Shown: positions 8,112 to 15,149 of the stretch, one piece after another | Position numbering within the stretch: the stretch's first letter is position 1 | Layout of the letters: every line of letters starts with the position of its first letter | Source: Streptomyces sp. G-G2 | GTDB taxonomy: Bacteria; Actinomycetota; Actinomycetes; Streptomycetales; Streptomycetaceae | Direction of reading: 5' to 3' | Assembly (NCBI RefSeq): GCF_030063135.1 | Contig: NZ_JASISO010000050.1 | Coordinates: forward strand, 1 to 61,344 | Length of the DNA stretch: 61,344 nucleotides | Notes under the pieces: model-generated | Database searches by the model: none | The model's input: only the letters and a program-made list of their open reading frames with translations | Told to the model about the DNA's origin: nothing | Translations under genes and position numbers: made by a program

Positions 8112-8150
8112 GCGTCGCGACGGGGCGAACGTTGCCTGACGCGGCACTAG
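8112..8150 (+). repeat. Dispersed repeat, copy A
   Basis: The core GTCGCGACGGGGCGAACG followed by TTGCCTGACGCGGCACTAG recurs with small changes at 9107-9141 and 54445-54479. It runs through the end of the convergent AlkB/GntR spacer and its terminal CTAG contains the GntR stop codon. No inverted partner is visible within 150 bases upstream of this copy. Confidence 0.75.
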
Positions 8151-8926
8151 TTGATGAAGAAACCCGGGGACGGGCGGTCGCGGTGGAAGATCAGCCGGTC
8201 CCAGGTGGGGTAGGCCAGGTCGGTGACGGTCAGCAGCCGTCCGGCGGGGTCGTGCAGGGTGCGGCGCACGGACAGCCCGCAGGCCAGGGCCGGGGCCGAC
8301 GGCTGGGTGGTGCGGGTCATGGTGATCGTCTCGGCGGTCCGGGCGGTCGCCGACACGTGCTCCAGCCACTGGTGCAGGGGCCGCAGGTCCTCGTCGCGGA
8401 CCATGGTGGCCGCACGCTCGCGGTAGCCCGCCAGCTCGGGCGTCCCGTCGACCACGGCCGGGCTGAGGTAGGTCACGGCGTGCTGCTGCACCGCGCCCGT
8501 GGGGGCGAGGGCGCGGTGGTGGTGGACCAGGGTGCGGTCACCGCCGCGCAGTGAGAGCAGGGCGGCGAGGGAAGGGGCCACGGTGACGTACGTCAGCCAG
8601 TTCTGGCCGGACCCGGCCCCCGGCCCGGCCCCCGGCCCGGCGTCGGGGCCTGCCGCGGGCCCCGGCGCGGGACGCGTTCGGGGCGGGTGGGCCGCCGGGC
8701 GGGTGCCGCGGCGGCCGGTCACGACGAGGCCGTCCTCCCGCAGGTGCTGGAGGGCGGCCCGAATGGTCTGCCGGTTGACCTGGTAGCGGGCGGCCAGGGT
8801 GCGTTCGGAGGGCAGTCGGGCGCCGGGGGCGTGGGCGGTGCGCTCCAGTTCGTGCCGCAGCGCTGCCGCGATCCGCTGGTACTTGGGCGTGACGGCCGGG
8901 CCGCCACCCCGCGAAGGGGAGGACAT
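8147..8926 (-). CDS. GntR-family regulator with UTRA (HutC/DasR-like) ligand domain
   Basis: A 259-residue regulator. Residues 14-78 form the winged helix-turn-helix (KYQRIAAALRHELER, LPSERTLAARYQVNRQTIRA, LQHLREDGLVV). A Pro/Gly/Ala-rich linker of about 25 residues (repeated PGAGP units, DNA 8625-8665) leads into a UTRA domain (about 105-255) that in this subfamily binds sugars, amino acids or other small effectors. The linker is longer than usual. The start has an AGGAGA site in front. The upstream DNA carries a site close to the DasR consensus, about 55 bases before the start, consistent with autoregulation. No obvious metabolic partner gene lies beside it, so the ligand cannot be inferred. 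Confidence 0.88.
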   Translation of the reverse strand: MSSPSRGGGPAVTPKYQRIAAALRHELERTAHAPGARLPSERTLAARYQVNRQTIRAALQHLREDGLVVTGRRGTRPAAHPPRTRPAPGPAAGPDAGPGAGPGAGSGQNWLTYVTVAPSLAALLSLRGGDRTLVHHHRALAPTGAVQQHAVTYLSPAVVDGTPELAGYRERAATMVRDEDLRPLHQWLEHVSATARTAETITMTRTTQPSAPALACGLSVRRTLHDPAGRLLTVTDLAYPTWDRLIFHRDRPSPGFFIN

Positions 8927-8981
8927 GGCTTCTCCTCGGACGGGTGGTCAAGGACTGCGCGGTCTGCCGAGTCAACGTAGC

Positions 8982-8997
8982 AGTGGTCTATACCTTT
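8982..8997. promoter_or_regulatory. GntR/HutC-type operator resembling a DasR-responsive element
   Basis: AGTGGTCTATACCTTT differs in its central ten bases by a single base from the palindromic core GGTCTAGACC of dre sites as I remember them. It lies 56 bases upstream of the gntR start. It may bind the adjacent regulator, DasR itself, or both. Confidence 0.5.
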
Positions 8998-9002
8998 CGG
9001 TG

Positions 9003-9141
9003 AGTGCGCGTCCGGCAACCGAACGCCTTTGGCCGATTCCCGCCCGGTCCGCCGCGGGCCGTCCCCCGCCCGTGCGGCTCGTCGGCGCCCGCCCCCGCGC
9101 CCCGTGGCGTCGCGACGGGGCGAACGTTTCCTGACGTTGGC
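9003..9141. repeat. Dispersed repeat, copy B, with a degenerate inverted partner
   Basis: Bases 9107-9141 repeat the core seen at 8112-8150 (GCGTCGCGACGGGGCGAACG, then TTTCCTGACGTTGGC). Bases 9003-9030 (AGTGCGCGTCCGGCAACC...) resemble its reverse complement, so the two ends may bound a decayed element of about 139 bp. This occupies much of the 404-base gap between gntR and the next gene; nothing else was recognised in that gap except the operator-like site. Confidence 0.5.
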
Positions 9142-9330
9142 GCCCCCCGCACGCAGTCGGCCGGGCCGCCCACTTGGGGGCGGCCGATACGCCGCCCCGG
9201 CCCAGCCCCCGGCCCCGCCCGTCGGTCCCGCACCGGCGTCGAGCGGGCGGCCCTGCCCGCCGGCCGCCCCTTCACGGTCGCCGCCCGTGCGGATGGCGTG
9301 ATCCGGTCCGGATACCCGTTCCAGGGAGGC

Positions 9331-10401
9331 GTGTTGGCGGGTTTCGCCGCGTTCCATCGCGCGCACACCGCCCTCGGCGGACTGGAGCGGGCGGCCGCCC
9401 GGGACGCCTCGCCCGCCGAGGCACCCGAGAGGGGCCGGCCACTGCTGCCGGCCCCCGTCGGCGACGCGTCGCTGCCCGCCCGATGGCGGGCGGTCCAGGA
9501 GCGGCTGGACGGCCTGGGTGTGCGGCAACGCCGGGTGGTCGCCCTGACGATGGCCTCGCTGACCCCCGGTGAGATCGGCTACGAACTGCTCTTCCCGGCG
9601 GCCGAGGTGCGCCGGACCCTGCGCTCGGTGAGCCGCCTGCTGGACGCACCCGGCGAGGAGGCCGCGACCCGCGGGCTCGTCGACGCCGACCACGAGCTGG
9701 CCGCCGCGCTGGAGGACGTACTGGATCTCGAAGCGGGGCTGGCCGACACCCTCACCCGGCTCCCGTCGGCCGACCCCGGGCTCTGGCCGCCCGACCCCCG
9801 GCTGCGGGTCCCGCCGTACGGAGCGCCCCTGCCGCCGCCCGCCCTCCTGCCGGGACCAGCCACCGACGCGCCGTTGCGGTCCTACGCCGCCCAGCTGGCC
9901 GGGCGTGGCCCGGAGGAACGGGCGCGCGTACGCGGCGGGTTCCCCGTGGCCGAGCTGGCCGCCCTGCGCCTCGGTGCGCTGCCCGCCTTCCACACCGACG
10001 GGTTCCGGCGCGCCGCCGAGGAGTCCTGGTCGCGGCCCGCCCGGGTCGAGTTCCCGGCGGCCGACGCCCAGGCCCTCGCCGCCGCACTGGCCCGCGATAC
10101 GGCCCGCGCGGGCGCCCTGTTCGGCACGGTGCGCGGACCGGGAGGACACGCCCCGCGTCTGGCGGGCCACCTCGCGTCGTGGCTGGACGACGGCGAACCC
10201 TGGTCGGTCGAGGTCTCCTACGCCGGGATCGAACTGGCCCTGTCCCTGGGCCGGTTCCGCACCGCGCTTTTCGGCCTGACGCTGCGCCGAACCGAAAGCG
10301 AGGCGAGGGACGCGGGCCTCCAAGCGGCCCTGCTCCTCTCCACGGCGCCGACGCGGTCCGGGAGGCCCTCCTCGACACCTCCCGATCAGCGGGGACCGTA
10401 G
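9331..10401 (+). CDS. Protein of unknown function with a sigma-region-4-like segment
   Basis: About 356 residues, not recognised. Residues around 55-105 (LDGLGVRQRRVVALTMASLT, PGEIGYELLFPAAEVRRTLR) resemble the helix-turn-helix of sigma region 4 or LuxR proteins, but the match is partial. The remainder is Ala/Leu/Arg/Pro-rich with no catalytic motif I can see. The start is uncertain: GTG 9331 has a GGGAGG one base away, TTG 9334 is four bases from it, and the frame stays open upstream to 9004. The reading ends at 10401 on top of the -10 hexamer of the aldo/keto reductase promoter. Confidence 0.6.
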   Translation: MLAGFAAFHRAHTALGGLERAAARDASPAEAPERGRPLLPAPVGDASLPARWRAVQERLDGLGVRQRRVVALTMASLTPGEIGYELLFPAAEVRRTLRSVSRLLDAPGEEAATRGLVDADHELAAALEDVLDLEAGLADTLTRLPSADPGLWPPDPRLRVPPYGAPLPPPALLPGPATDAPLRSYAAQLAGRGPEERARVRGGFPVAELAALRLGALPAFHTDGFRRAAEESWSRPARVEFPAADAQALAAALARDTARAGALFGTVRGPGGHAPRLAGHLASWLDDGEPWSVEVSYAGIELALSLGRFRTALFGLTLRRTESEARDAGLQAALLLSTAPTRSGRPSSTPPDQRGP

Positions 10402-10411
10402 GGTGGACGCC
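10399..10411 (+). promoter_or_regulatory. Putative leaderless promoter (-10 TAGGGT) of the aldo/keto reductase gene
   Basis: TAGGGT at 10399-10404 ends seven bases before the ATG at 10412 and also contains the stop codon of the upstream gene. No Shine-Dalgarno is present in the seven bases. No clear -35 is seen at normal spacing. Confidence 0.45.
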
Positions 10412-11386
10412 ATGGCGATCACGGTCACAGACACCCCGCCCGACACCGTCGGCACCGCCCGGCTCGTGTACGGATGCATGGCACTCGGCGGCAGCTGGGA
10501 CACCGATCCCTACCGGCCCGCCGACATCGACGAGGCCGAGGCGGTGATCGAAGCGGCCCTGGACAGCGGCATCACCGTGTTCGACCACGCCGACATCTAC
10601 CGGCACGGCAAGGCGGAAGCCGTCTTCGGTGAGGTGCTGAGCCGCACCCCGGGGCTGCGCGAACGCGTCACCCTGCAGACCAAGTGCGGCATCCGGCTGG
10701 CCGACGGCGACCGGCCCGGCCACTACGACCTGCGCGGTACGAGCATCCTCCAGCGGGTCGAGGAGAGCCTCGCCCGGCTGCGCACGAACGCACTGGACGT
10801 GCTGCTCCTGCACCGCCCGGACCCGCTGGCCGACCCGGCCGACACCGCCGCCGCACTCAGCACGCTCCGGGAGCGGGGCCTGGTCCGGGAGTTCGGCGTA
10901 TCGAACATGAACGGCCCGCAGATCGCCCGCCTCCAGGCCCACCTGGACTTTCCCCTCGCCGTCAACCAGCTGGAGATGAGCCTGGACCGGCGGGCCTGGC
11001 TGGAGGACGGCGTACTCGTCAACACGGCCGGGGCCGCCGCGAACGGCTTCCCCGCCGGGACGGTCGAGCACTGCCTGAACCACGGCGTCCGCCTCCAGGC
11101 GTGGGGCCCGCTGGCCCAGGGCCGGTTCACCGGACGCGAGGAGACCGAGCGTCAGCGGGCGACAGCCGACCTGGTGCGGTCGCTCGCTGAGGCGAAGGGC
11201 ACGACGCCGGAGACCGTCGTGCTGTGGTGGCTGCAGCGCCACCCGGCCCGGATCGCCCCCGTCGTGGGCAGCGGACGCCCGGAGCGGATCCGGGCCTGCC
11301 GCGACGCCGCGCGCCGGGAACCCGACCTCACGCACGAGGAGTGGTACGGCCTCTGGCTCACGGCGCGCGGCGAGCCCCTGCCGTAG
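10412..11386 (+). CDS. Aldo/keto reductase (YdhF-like)
   Basis: A 324-residue NAD(P)H-dependent carbonyl reductase of the AKR superfamily with a TIM-barrel pattern. The catalytic tetrad is visible: Asp and Tyr in FDHADIYRHGKAE, Lys in LQTKCGI, and His in LLLHRPDPL. The coenzyme-binding end shows IAPVVGSGRPERI near residue 288. The order of motifs and GVSNMNGPQI resemble E. coli YdhF-type oxidoreductases. The physiological substrate is not evident. The ATG at 10412 fits the -10 spacing; an in-frame GTG at 10403 overlaps the hexamer and is less likely. A run of ACCGGCG-type repeats follows the stop (11388-11450), which may act as a weak terminator. Confidence 0.9.
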   Translation: MAITVTDTPPDTVGTARLVYGCMALGGSWDTDPYRPADIDEAEAVIEAALDSGITVFDHADIYRHGKAEAVFGEVLSRTPGLRERVTLQTKCGIRLADGDRPGHYDLRGTSILQRVEESLARLRTNALDVLLLHRPDPLADPADTAAALSTLRERGLVREFGVSNMNGPQIARLQAHLDFPLAVNQLEMSLDRRAWLEDGVLVNTAGAAANGFPAGTVEHCLNHGVRLQAWGPLAQGRFTGREETERQRATADLVRSLAEAKGTTPETVVLWWLQRHPARIAPVVGSGRPERIRACRDAARREPDLTHEEWYGLWLTARGEPLP

Positions 11387-11462
11387 GACCGGCGGTCCGG
11401 TGCACCGGCGGACTGTAGGACCGGCGCACCGGAGCACCGGCGGCCGCGCGCGACGGGCAGCC

Positions 11463-11789
11463 CTACGGGGATGTCTGGGCAGCCGTCAGGCCGGTTTCCC
11501 CGCCCCAGGTGAAGGTGAGCCCGCTGGCCCTGGCCGTGTGTTCGAGCTGGGTCTGGAGCACGCTGAGGGCGATGCTGACGGCTTGCAGCCCGTCCACGCC
11601 GTGGATCTCGTACACGGTCGAATCGTCGAGGCCCTCGATCCGGCAGGGGCAGATCCAGTCGCCGTCCGCCTCCGCGTCCGGGCGCGGGGTGCCGAGCTGG
11701 AGGGAGACGGGGAAGGAGGGGCCGCTCTCCGGGACCGCCTCGAGCGTGCGGGAGGCGATGACGGGTCCGAGGATCTCGCTGTCGGGCAT
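11463..11789 (-). CDS. Small conserved protein, possibly DUF6968-like
   Basis: A 108-residue soluble protein beginning MPDSEILGPVIASRTLEAV. The pattern of a beta-rich N-terminus (VSLQLGTPRPDAE..DWICPCRIEGL) followed by YEIHGVDGLQAVSIALSVLQ resembles small actinobacterial proteins I associate with DUF6968; that link is from memory and uncertain. There is no signal peptide or membrane segment. The start has a GAGCGACC stretch upstream but no strong ribosome-binding site. It is divergent from the hydrolase gene, with 281 bases between. Confidence 0.72.
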   Translation of the reverse strand: MPDSEILGPVIASRTLEAVPESGPSFPVSLQLGTPRPDAEADGDWICPCRIEGLDDSTVYEIHGVDGLQAVSIALSVLQTQLEHTARASGLTFTWGGETGLTAAQTSP

Positions 11790-12034
11790 GGTCGCTCCTG
11801 TGATCTTCCGGGGGAGGCATGGGCCGCCATGGCTGCCCGTGCCGTCGACCGTACTCCAGGAAACGGAATATATGGTTCCGCCTGCTGGGCCTGTCGGGCC
11901 TGTCGGCGAAGTCGCACGTCAGACGGCCCGCGTCCGGGCCCGTGCCGAAGGGCGCGGTGAGTGGGCCCCCGCTCGCGCTCCACGGCCCGCGCTCGCGCCC
12001 CGCGCCGCCCCTGCCCGCCCCGCCGGTAAAGCGG

Positions 12035-12070
12035 TTGCCGTGTCGGGGCGCCGCTGGCATGGTTCGCCCC
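12035..12070 (+). promoter_or_regulatory. Putative leaderless promoter of the alpha/beta hydrolase gene
   Basis: TTGCCG at 12035-12040, a 17-base spacer, then CATGGT at 12058-12063, ending seven bases before the ATG at 12071. The same seven-base spacing is seen in front of two other genes in this window. No Shine-Dalgarno is present. Confidence 0.5.
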
Positions 12071-12910
12071 ATGCCTGCCTTCCCCGCCCCCGACGGCACC
12101 CTCCTGGCCTATCACGTGTCCGGCGGCGGCCCCCCGCTGGTCTGCCTGCCGGGCGGCCCCATGCAGGACTGCGGGTACCTGGGAGGCCTCGGCGGGCTGG
12201 CCGCGCACCGGCGGCTGATCTTGCTGGATCCGCGCGGCACCGGGCGCTCGGCGACCCCGGAGGACCCCTCCTCGTACCGCTGCGACCGGCTCGTCGACGA
12301 CGTCGAGGCCTTGCGCGTACACCTCGGTCTGGACCGGATCGACCTGCTGGCGCACTCGGCGGGGACGAACCTCGCCGTGCGGTACACCGAGCGGCATCCG
12401 GAACGCGTCGGCAGGCTCGCGCTCATCACGCCGAGCGTCGCGGCCGTCGGGGTCGAGGTGACCGGAGCCCTCCGGCGCGACACGGCGTTGCTGCGCAAGG
12501 ACGAGCCGTGGTTCCCGGAGGCCTTCGCGGCCTTGGAGGAGCTGATGGCGGGCCGGATGCCCGAAGGCGGCCCGCGGGCCGTCGCGCCCTTCTTCTACGG
12601 GCGTTGGGACGAGACGGCGCGGGCCCACCGGAAGGCGGAGGAGGGCCGGAAGAACAACGAGGCCGCCGCCGTCTTCGCGGCCGAGGGCGCATTCGCCCCG
12701 GACACGACCCGCGCGGCGCTGGCCCGGCACGCGGCGCCCGTCCTCGTGCTCGCCGGGGAGTTCGACCTCAACTCGCCGCCCGGCGCGATGGCGGCGGTGG
12801 CGGACCTCTTCCCGCACGCCCGGTACGTCGTCCAGCCCGGGGCGGGACACTTCCCGTGGCTCGACGACGCCGACGGTTTCGCCGCTGTCGTGGCGGAGTT
12901 CCTGGCGTGA
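12071..12910 (+). CDS. Alpha/beta hydrolase, proline iminopeptidase-like
   Basis: A 279-residue serine hydrolase. The oxyanion-hole segment VCLPGGPMQD follows the first strands, LLDPRGTGRSATPEDPSSY is the DxRGxGxS motif typical of the proline iminopeptidase group, the nucleophile elbow is LAHSAGTN (Ser about residue 98), the acid is probably Asp in LAGEFDLNSPP and the histidine is GAGHFPWL near the C-terminus. All triad members are present, so the enzyme should be active. Whether it is a peptidase, esterase or epoxide hydrolase cannot be told. An in-frame ATG at 12059 lies inside the likely -10 region, so the later ATG is preferred. It is convergent with the protease gene across a strong hairpin. 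Confidence 0.9.
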   Translation: MPAFPAPDGTLLAYHVSGGGPPLVCLPGGPMQDCGYLGGLGGLAAHRRLILLDPRGTGRSATPEDPSSYRCDRLVDDVEALRVHLGLDRIDLLAHSAGTNLAVRYTERHPERVGRLALITPSVAAVGVEVTGALRRDTALLRKDEPWFPEAFAALEELMAGRMPEGGPRAVAPFFYGRWDETARAHRKAEEGRKNNEAAAVFAAEGAFAPDTTRAALARHAAPVLVLAGEFDLNSPPGAMAAVADLFPHARYVVQPGAGHFPWLDDADGFAAVVAEFLA

Positions 12911-12915
12911 GCGAC

Positions 12916-12952
12916 GGCCTGCGCCCCCGGCACGCGGCCGGGGGCGCAGGCC
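12916..12952. terminator. Strong hairpin between convergent hydrolase and protease genes
   Basis: A 16-bp perfect stem, 12916-12931 with 12937-12952, loop ACGCG. It follows the hydrolase stop by five bases and lies 25 bases after the protease stop on the other strand, so it can end both messages. Confidence 0.85.
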
Positions 12953-12977
12953 GGTCCGCCTCCTGGACGTCCTGGGA

Positions 12978-14723
12978 TCAGAAGTAGACGTTCCAAGCGA
13001 CCTGCGCCACGGCCGACTTGCCCGCCGCGTCCGTCACGGTGAGGGTGCTGCCGCCGAAGCCCCAGGTGGTGGGGGAGCCGCTGACGACCCCGGTGGCGGG
13101 GTCGACGCTCAGGCCGGAGGGCAGAGCGACGGCCTTGAACACGTACGGCTTGGTCCCGCCGCTCGCCTGGAGGGCGAGGCTGACCGGCTTGCCGATGTAG
13201 GCGACCTGCTGGCCCGGGTCCCGCAGCGTCGGGCTGGACCCGGTGACCGTGGTGACCGTCCACGTGAAGGCCGCCGCACCGGTCGCGCCCGCCCGGTCGG
13301 TGGCGGTGACGGTCACGTGGGAGGTTCCGGCAGTGGTCGGCGTTCCGGTGACCGTGCCCGTCGCCGCAGCGATCGACAGCCCGGCGGGCAGCCCGGAGGC
13401 GGACCAGATGTAGGGGGCGGCGCCGCCCTCCGCGCTGTTCTTCAGTTCGACCGCGCTCCCCACGACGCCGCTCTGCGCGGAGACGGCGGCGACGGTGACG
13501 GCGCCGGGCTGCGGGTTCGAAGTGACCAGGCTCGCGCCGAACGTGGCCAGGGCCTCGTTGACCGGCTGGAAGATCGTGAACTTCTCTCCGCTGCCGGAGG
13601 TGCAGGTGGCGCTGCCCCCGCCGGAATGCAGGCCGACCGCCTTGCCGCCGGTCGCGGCGACGTAGGAGCCGCCCGAGTCGCCCCCCGCGGAACAGGTGCT
13701 GGTGTAGGACAGCCCCTCGATGACCACATTGCCGTAGTCGACGCTCTGGTTGACCTTGGTGACCTCGCCGCAGCGCATCCCCGTGGTCTGCCCGGACCGG
13801 CATACCGCGGTGCCGACGACCGCCTCGGCGGAGCCGGTGACGGTGACGTCGCCCTGCCCGTAGCCGGACACGGTCGGTACGACGTTCCACCCGGCCTGGT
13901 CCACATCGACGATGCCCATGTCCCCCTCCCGCGCGTTGACGCTGCCGACGCCGTTCCGGTTGGAGGTGCCGACCCGGCTGCCGTCCTTGCCGTAGGCGGC
14001 CTGGTCGGCGTCGTTGGTGCAGTGACCGGCGGTCAGGAAGGCCTTGGTGCCGCCGCTGGTGCGGGTGACGGGGAACCCGATGGAACAGGGGCTCTCCGTC
14101 CCCGGTATCCACTTCTCCCCGCCGACGACGTCCGACTGCTGGCGCGGGCTGTCGGCGCTCTCACTGATGTGCGCGATCGGCCCGAGGGCGGCGATCCGGG
14201 CCACGAAGGCGTCGACGTACGCCGTCGCGGAAGGGTCCGCCGCCGCGCGGTCGAGGGTGATCTCGATACGGTCGTTGCGGTCGTCCGGACCCCAGGAGAC
14301 CACCCCGGGCACGCCCTTGCCCACGGTACGGGTCACCTCCCGCGCCGCGGCGTCGAGTTCGGCGCGGCCGTAGCGCACCCGGTGGGCCACCGCTCCGGCC
14401 TCGCGGACCAGCGCCGCGTCCGTGTCATTGGCGACCGCCGCGTTGAGCGTGCCGGACGCCGGGTCGAACCACAGCCCGGCGATACGGTCACCGACCCGGC
14501 CCCTGACCCGGGTGGCCGCCCGTGCGGCGGCGGCCTCGTCGGTGACCCGGTCGTACACCTGGCCCTCCGAGAGCCGGAAGTCGCGCCGCATGGCCTGAAG
14601 CACCTCGGGCGAGACGGAGGGCGCGGCCCGGGCGGGCAGCGCCCCCGGCCCCCCGAGGGCGACGGCCACGCCGACGGCGGCCGCGACGACGGCCCACAGG
14701 GGCCGGGTTGGCAGAGAGTGCAT
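12978..14723 (-). CDS. Secreted trypsin-like (S1) protease with propeptide and two Ig-like domains
   Basis: A 581-residue preproprotease. Residues 1-35 are a signal peptide. About 36-185 is an alpha-lytic-protease-type propeptide (SPEVLQAMRRDFRLSEGQVY...). The catalytic domain starts near residue 195 (DVVGGEKWI) and shows His in TAGHC, Asp in EGDMGIVD and Ser in GGDSGGS. Paired cysteines are present around the His and Ser motifs. After about residue 390 come two He_PIG-type immunoglobulin-like repeats, each with the G[LS]PxGLS...TG..[TS]G[TS]PTT pattern. In this family the propeptide folds the enzyme and is then removed; the Ig-like tail probably binds a surface or substrate. The ATG at 14723 is followed directly by the signal peptide. 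Confidence 0.92.
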   Translation of the reverse strand: MHSLPTRPLWAVVAAAVGVAVALGGPGALPARAAPSVSPEVLQAMRRDFRLSEGQVYDRVTDEAAAARAATRVRGRVGDRIAGLWFDPASGTLNAAVANDTDAALVREAGAVAHRVRYGRAELDAAAREVTRTVGKGVPGVVSWGPDDRNDRIEITLDRAAADPSATAYVDAFVARIAALGPIAHISESADSPRQQSDVVGGEKWIPGTESPCSIGFPVTRTSGGTKAFLTAGHCTNDADQAAYGKDGSRVGTSNRNGVGSVNAREGDMGIVDVDQAGWNVVPTVSGYGQGDVTVTGSAEAVVGTAVCRSGQTTGMRCGEVTKVNQSVDYGNVVIEGLSYTSTCSAGGDSGGSYVAATGGKAVGLHSGGGSATCTSGSGEKFTIFQPVNEALATFGASLVTSNPQPGAVTVAAVSAQSGVVGSAVELKNSAEGGAAPYIWSASGLPAGLSIAAATGTVTGTPTTAGTSHVTVTATDRAGATGAAAFTWTVTTVTGSSPTLRDPGQQVAYIGKPVSLALQASGGTKPYVFKAVALPSGLSVDPATGVVSGSPTTWGFGGSTLTVTDAAGKSAVAQVAWNVYF

Positions 14724-14868
14724 GAGGTTCCCTTCGTGGGGGGCGTACCGGTGAGGTGGACCGGTACGGAGGCCGGACCCGCGGGGGACCCGTGAATCCG
14801 ATGCCTGGGGATGCCCAACAGGCTTCCGCCACGGGGTGGTTGAAGGCATCCGAGGAATCCCTCGCGTC

Positions 14869-14940
14869 TGAACATGCGCCTGAACATGCGCCTGAACCCG
14901 CGCTGCCCGCGCTTGAACCCGCGCCCCCCGCGCCTGACCC
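14869..14940. repeat. Short tandem repeats in the protease/LuxR divergent spacer
   Basis: Two identical 12-base units (TGAACATGCGCC at 14869-14880 and 14881-14892) are followed by decaying copies (TGAACCCGCGC, TTGAACCCGCGCC, CTGACCCG). The spacer 14724-15149 is 426 bases long. Besides the repeat and the LuxR promoter near its right end I see no gene in it. Confidence 0.6.
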
Positions 14941-15112
14941 GGCCTTCCGTAACGCCACGGCCGCCCCGCCCGACGCGGCCGACCCGCGAGAGCGGACCAC
15001 GGCCGTCCCCGCCCGCCAGGGGCGCCCGTACCGTCGGTCGCCCGCTCGCCCCACCGGGAACGCCTGCGCACCGGGGTAAACCCTGGGGTTCCGGCCTTCC
15101 TGCGCACGGGCG

Positions 15113-15149
15113 TTGTGGTCGGGACGCGGGGGGCCTAGCGTGCGCTCTC
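15113..15149 (+). promoter_or_regulatory. Putative leaderless promoter of the large LuxR gene
   Basis: TTGTGG at 15113-15118, a 17-base spacer, then TAGCGT at 15136-15141, ending eight bases before the GTG at 15150. No ribosome-binding site lies in between. The match to the vegetative TTGACN-17-TANNNT pattern is good. Confidence 0.55.

Noticed and set aside
8620..8670. Short GC repeat cluster
   Set aside because: It encodes the Pro/Gly/Ala linker of the GntR protein and needs no other explanation.
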